This document shows positions 10,232 to 12,866 of a stretch of DNA of 12,866 bases, piece after piece. The notes under the pieces were generated by a model. That model worked only from the letters and a program-made list of their open reading frames with translations, made no database searches and was not told the origin of the DNA. A program made the translations under genes and the position numbers. Source of the stretch: Paracamarosporium sp. OC-R06-R3 (Eukaryota > Ascomycota > Dothideomycetes > Pleosporales > Didymosphaeriaceae); the NCBI GenBank assembly GCA_019828545.1, contig JACVRA010000321.1, forward strand, positions 1-12,866. The letters are read 5' to 3'. Numbering within the stretch: the first letter of the stretch is position 1; each line of letters starts with the position of its first letter.

Positions 10232-10236
10232 ACTAA
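10232..10236. repeat. Target site duplication of element C, right copy
   Basis: ACTAA directly follows the right LTR end and pairs with ACTAG at 3674-3678; the single difference is G to A. Confidence 0.82.
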
Positions 10237-10472
10237 CTTATATTTATAGTTAATATAGTATAGTAAATAGTTTATTATATTTAACTTAATACTATTATAT
10301 ATTAACTATATTATTAATAAAAGTTTAACTTAGTTATTTTACTATTTATTTATATAAAATTATAGGTACTATTTTAATATTTAATTTATATATTTTATTT
10401 ACTTATTTATTTAAGGGTAAAAACTTATTAAAAGCTTTTTTATTATTCCTAAAGTACTTATAAATATATTCT
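10232..10472 (-). pseudogene. Element B integrase core fragment (upstream half)
   Basis: Read on the minus strand from 10470 downward, this is the end of a Ty3/gypsy integrase catalytic core. It gives F-Y-P-x-I-N, then I-K-Y-I-N-x-I-L-K-x-Y-L, then N-N-x-V-K-L-L-L-I, then L-I-Y-N-S, corresponding to the H-P-Q-T-D-G-Q-T-E-R-x-N...L, D-N-W-V-x-L-L-P-x-A-Q-F-A-Y-N-S landmarks. The catalytic E is changed to K. It is cut at the right by the A2 LTR and at the left by element C, and continues in frame at 3673. It is a different family from A and C as judged by the readable residues. Confidence 0.8.
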
Positions 10473-10774
10473 TATATTAGCATAGGTAATTAAAAGGTCC
10501 GTACTAGGTATACTCTAGGTAGAGGCATATAGGAGTACGTAATAAGAGGTAAACTAAAGATTAATTAACTAGCCTATAGGCCTAGTATAAAAGGATATAG
10601 AAAAGCTACTAAGCTATCTATAGCTAAGAGCTGGCTATATAAGTTAACTTAAGCTATATTGTTAAGATCTTATCTATTTAAGCCCCTGCCAATTATATAC
10701 TAATTAGGGCTTAGAGTTAGATGTATTTTAGGGCCTAATAGGATTACTAAGATTAAGTCCTAGACCTTATTATA
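10473..10774 (-). repeat. A2 3' LTR
   Basis: 302 bases; in element orientation it starts TATAATAAGG and ends TGCTAATATA. The block 10473-10632 is nearly identical to A1 3121-3280, while the U3-side part (about 10633-10774) diverges with indels and is some 20 bases longer. It keeps a few unmutated TG/CA sites, for example around 10688. Confidence 0.85.
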
Positions 10775-10783
10775 CTTCCCTCT
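10775..10783 (-). other. A2 polypurine tract
   Basis: On the minus strand AGAGGGAAG lies directly before the LTR, the counterpart of 2991-2999 in A1. Confidence 0.72.
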
Positions 10784-10806
10784 ACTTAAACCTTATAGAT
10801 AGTCTT

Positions 10807-12864
10807 TTATTTATACTTATTAGAGTTATATAAAATAGTTAACTACTTAATACCGTTTTTTTATTTATAAATCTATCTATTTAGAGCTGCTAAAAGACCT
10901 AGCTTACTTAAGTATCTATTATAAAAGCTCTTAAGCTTATAAGGAGCTTCTATAAAGTTTAAGGCTAAATACTATATAGGGTTTAAATTATAGTTTAGCT
11001 ACTTAACTTAATACTTTAGTATTTTATATATAAGTTTACTAGCTAAGATTTCTTCTACTTCCTATTCTTCTACGCCGTTAATAGGTATTATTAACGGCTT
11101 AAGTACTTCTTATTCTAGTAGTAAGTCCTATAAATTTTTATAAAATAGATTTAGAATAAATATATTATATATTCTAAAGCTATAAAGTAGCTCTAGTTAA
11201 TAGGTATAGCCTACCTACTTAAGTACCTTAAATAGGCCTTCCTACTTATTTATTAGCTTTTAACTAGGCTATAATATAGTTAGGTTTTAAGTATTTAGGT
11301 ATACTATATTACTAATGCTCTAATTAACTAGCCTATAGTATTAGTTAACTATTAATCTTATTTAGTTTTAAGCTTTTTATATATTATTCTTAGTTAACTA
11401 TTAAGTAGTATATATATACTAGACTAGTTTATAAGTATTTTAATAGTTAATTAAATTCTTTAGCTAGGTTAATAATAAACTAGTCTAATTCCAGCTCTAC
11501 TATAGCTTAAAGCTATATAGGATTTTATACGAAGATATATTAATTATTAAGTAAGGTAGTATTATCTAGACTTTATTAATTAATAGTAGTAGTAAGCTTT
11601 AGTTATCCTAATAATAGAATATAAATAGCTATAGGTATTAATTAATATACTTATTTATAATCTCTATTTAGCCATTAGTCTTTTTATAGTAGATAGATAA
11701 TAGCTTAATCTTAATACCTAATATCTTATAAAACTTAAACTAGAATATAGAGATAAATTATAGGCTATAATTTAAAATAATAGTTTTTAAAGTATAGCTA
11801 AATTAATATATTTACTATATAAATAGCTTAGCTATACTATAGACGTCTATAGTCTTATAGTATAAAATAAATACTACCTACTTTAATAGCCTATTAATAA
11901 TAACTATAATTTAATTATAGCCAGCTCTATCCTTTAGAAAGTCCTTAAAATTTATATAGAGGTACTATATAGGCCGATTAAAAATAGGTAGTAGATATAG
12001 TAGACCAACTGGCTATATTTACCTAAAGTAAGTATACCTATAGAGGATATAGTTATATATATATTACTTATAAGTAGCCTCTATTCCTTTTTAATAGTAT
12101 TACCTAGTTAGTAGCTAATAGATCTTAGTATAGTCTAGGTATATAAATAATTTTTAATTATAGGCCTTACGTATAAGGTATATATATAGTACTAAATCTG
12201 GCCATATATAAAGCCAATTATTATATAGTAGTAATCTATTTTTAGTTTAATACTTATTAGGTAGGCTATTCTACTCTTTCTAAAAGCTAGCTTAGTTTTT
12301 CTATAGCAGAGCTTTAATTAGCTCTAAGAAATCTAGGCTTATAGTATTATAATTAATTAATAAAGTAAACACTTTAATTTAGGCTATTAATTAAGCTATA
12401 TATCTTAAAGCTAGATTGGAATTAATTTAACTATTTAATTTATATAGGCTAAAGAAGACGTATAATTAGTTATTATATTAAATAGTCTTAAGATTTACTA
12501 GATTTTATTTTTATTAGCTTAAGATATCTACTTAGGCATTATTCCTACCTAATATATACTAGATTTAAAAGTTAAATAGAGCTAGTACCTTAAACTAGTA
12601 AACCTACCTAATATTAAGTATTTTAATAGTTATAAAATACTTAAGTAATTAATAATTAAAGTATACCTATATAGTAACTTAAGTAGAAGCTAGCTTAGTA
12701 TACTACTTACTAAATACTATAATAATAGTAAATAGCTCCTTATTATAGATTTCCTAGTTTAGCTTAAAGCCTAATAGTATTTAACTATAAAATATAATTA
12801 AGTAGGTTTAACTATTAGGGTATTTTTATAATAGAATATTTATAATTACTCTATTAGATACATT
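10807..12864 (-). pseudogene. pol: A2 pol pseudogene: RNase H end, integrase, chromodomain
   Basis: Minus-strand counterpart of A1 pol, 5' truncated by the window edge. A single frame (codon low base = 1 mod 3) is kept throughout: at the A-run where A1 has eight A, A2 has one base fewer (AGAAAAA), so A2 shows the original frame. It starts in RNase H, with the T-D-A-S motif read as (T)-N-V-S. The integrase linker and zinc domain include a readable A-Y-N-x-K-L with Tyr for His, then R-x-Y-Y-x-K-G. The core has D to N at 11950-11952, D to N at 11770-11772 and E kept at 11662-11664. The chromodomain is at about 10890-11073. The last stop is 10807-10809. Many TAA/TAG codons stand at Gln or Trp sites. 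Confidence 0.92.
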
Positions 12865-12866
12865 AG

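Larger units (their letters stand above)
10473..12866 (-). mobile_element. Element A copy 2 (A2): inverted 3' part of the same retrotransposon as A1
   Basis: The minus strand of this block repeats A1 from about base 905 to 3280: end of RNase H, integrase, chromodomain, stop, polypurine tract and 3' LTR. In compared stretches almost all differences are transitions. The rest of the element lies to the right of the window. Its 3' end faces that of A1 across 7192 bases. Confidence 0.93.

Noticed and set aside
1..12866. Alternative genetic code with TAA/TAG as Gln (ciliate-like)
   Set aside because: Stops also replace Trp, and His/Cys to Tyr, Asp to Asn and Glu to Lys changes occur together with near loss of CA and TG; recoding explains none of these.
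1..12866. Mitochondrial or plasmid DNA because of extreme AT content
   Set aside because: Content is nuclear-type Ty3/gypsy elements with LTRs and target duplications; no mitochondrial genes or tRNAs are visible.
1..12866. Host protein genes in stretches open in other frames
   Set aside because: Short open frames lie antisense or out of phase with pol/gag frames, lack ATG starts and show no recognisable motif.

Overview
The window contains no host gene that I can see. It is a nest of decayed Ty3/gypsy-type LTR retrotransposons, very AT-rich and almost stripped of the dinucleotides CA and TG. That pattern, with TAA/TAG where Gln or Trp codons belong and His/Cys to Tyr, Asp to Asn, Glu to Lys changes, is what repeat-induced point mutation (RIP) leaves. 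This points to an AT-rich heterochromatic block in a filamentous ascomycete (Pezizomycotina) nuclear genome. The species cannot be named from this.

Layout. (1) 1-3280, plus strand: 3' part of element A, copy A1 (RT, RNase H, integrase, chromodomain, polypurine tract, 3' LTR 3000-3280). (2) 3281-3678, minus strand: integrase C-terminal piece of a second element, B. (3) 3679-10231, minus strand: a complete third element, C, with two LTRs (3679-3918 and 9993-10231), gag, and a protease-RT-RNase H-integrase-chromodomain pol. It is bounded by a 5-bp target duplication (actag at 3674-3678, actaa at 10232-10236). (4) 10232-10472, minus strand: the upstream integrase piece of B, which reads in frame into 3673-3281 once C and one target copy are removed. 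(5) 10473-12866, minus strand: second copy of A (A2), with its 3' LTR at 10473-10774 and the 3' end of its pol; it runs off the right edge.

Reading the history: B was cut by C inside its integrase. Two A copies in opposite orientation, 3' ends facing each other, bound the B remnant on both sides. A1 and A2 differ almost only by transitions in the stretches I compared, as expected if RIP hit two near-identical copies independently. No element can make protein now; all coding regions are full of RIP-type stops. Frames are otherwise well kept: A2 pol and C pol each stay in one frame, and A1 pol has a single one-base insertion in an A-run near 1471-1478. C keeps a gag frame and a pol frame offset by -1, with a run of seven A in slippery phase between them. 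I found no undescribed gene system. The interest lies in the nested architecture and the mutation record.
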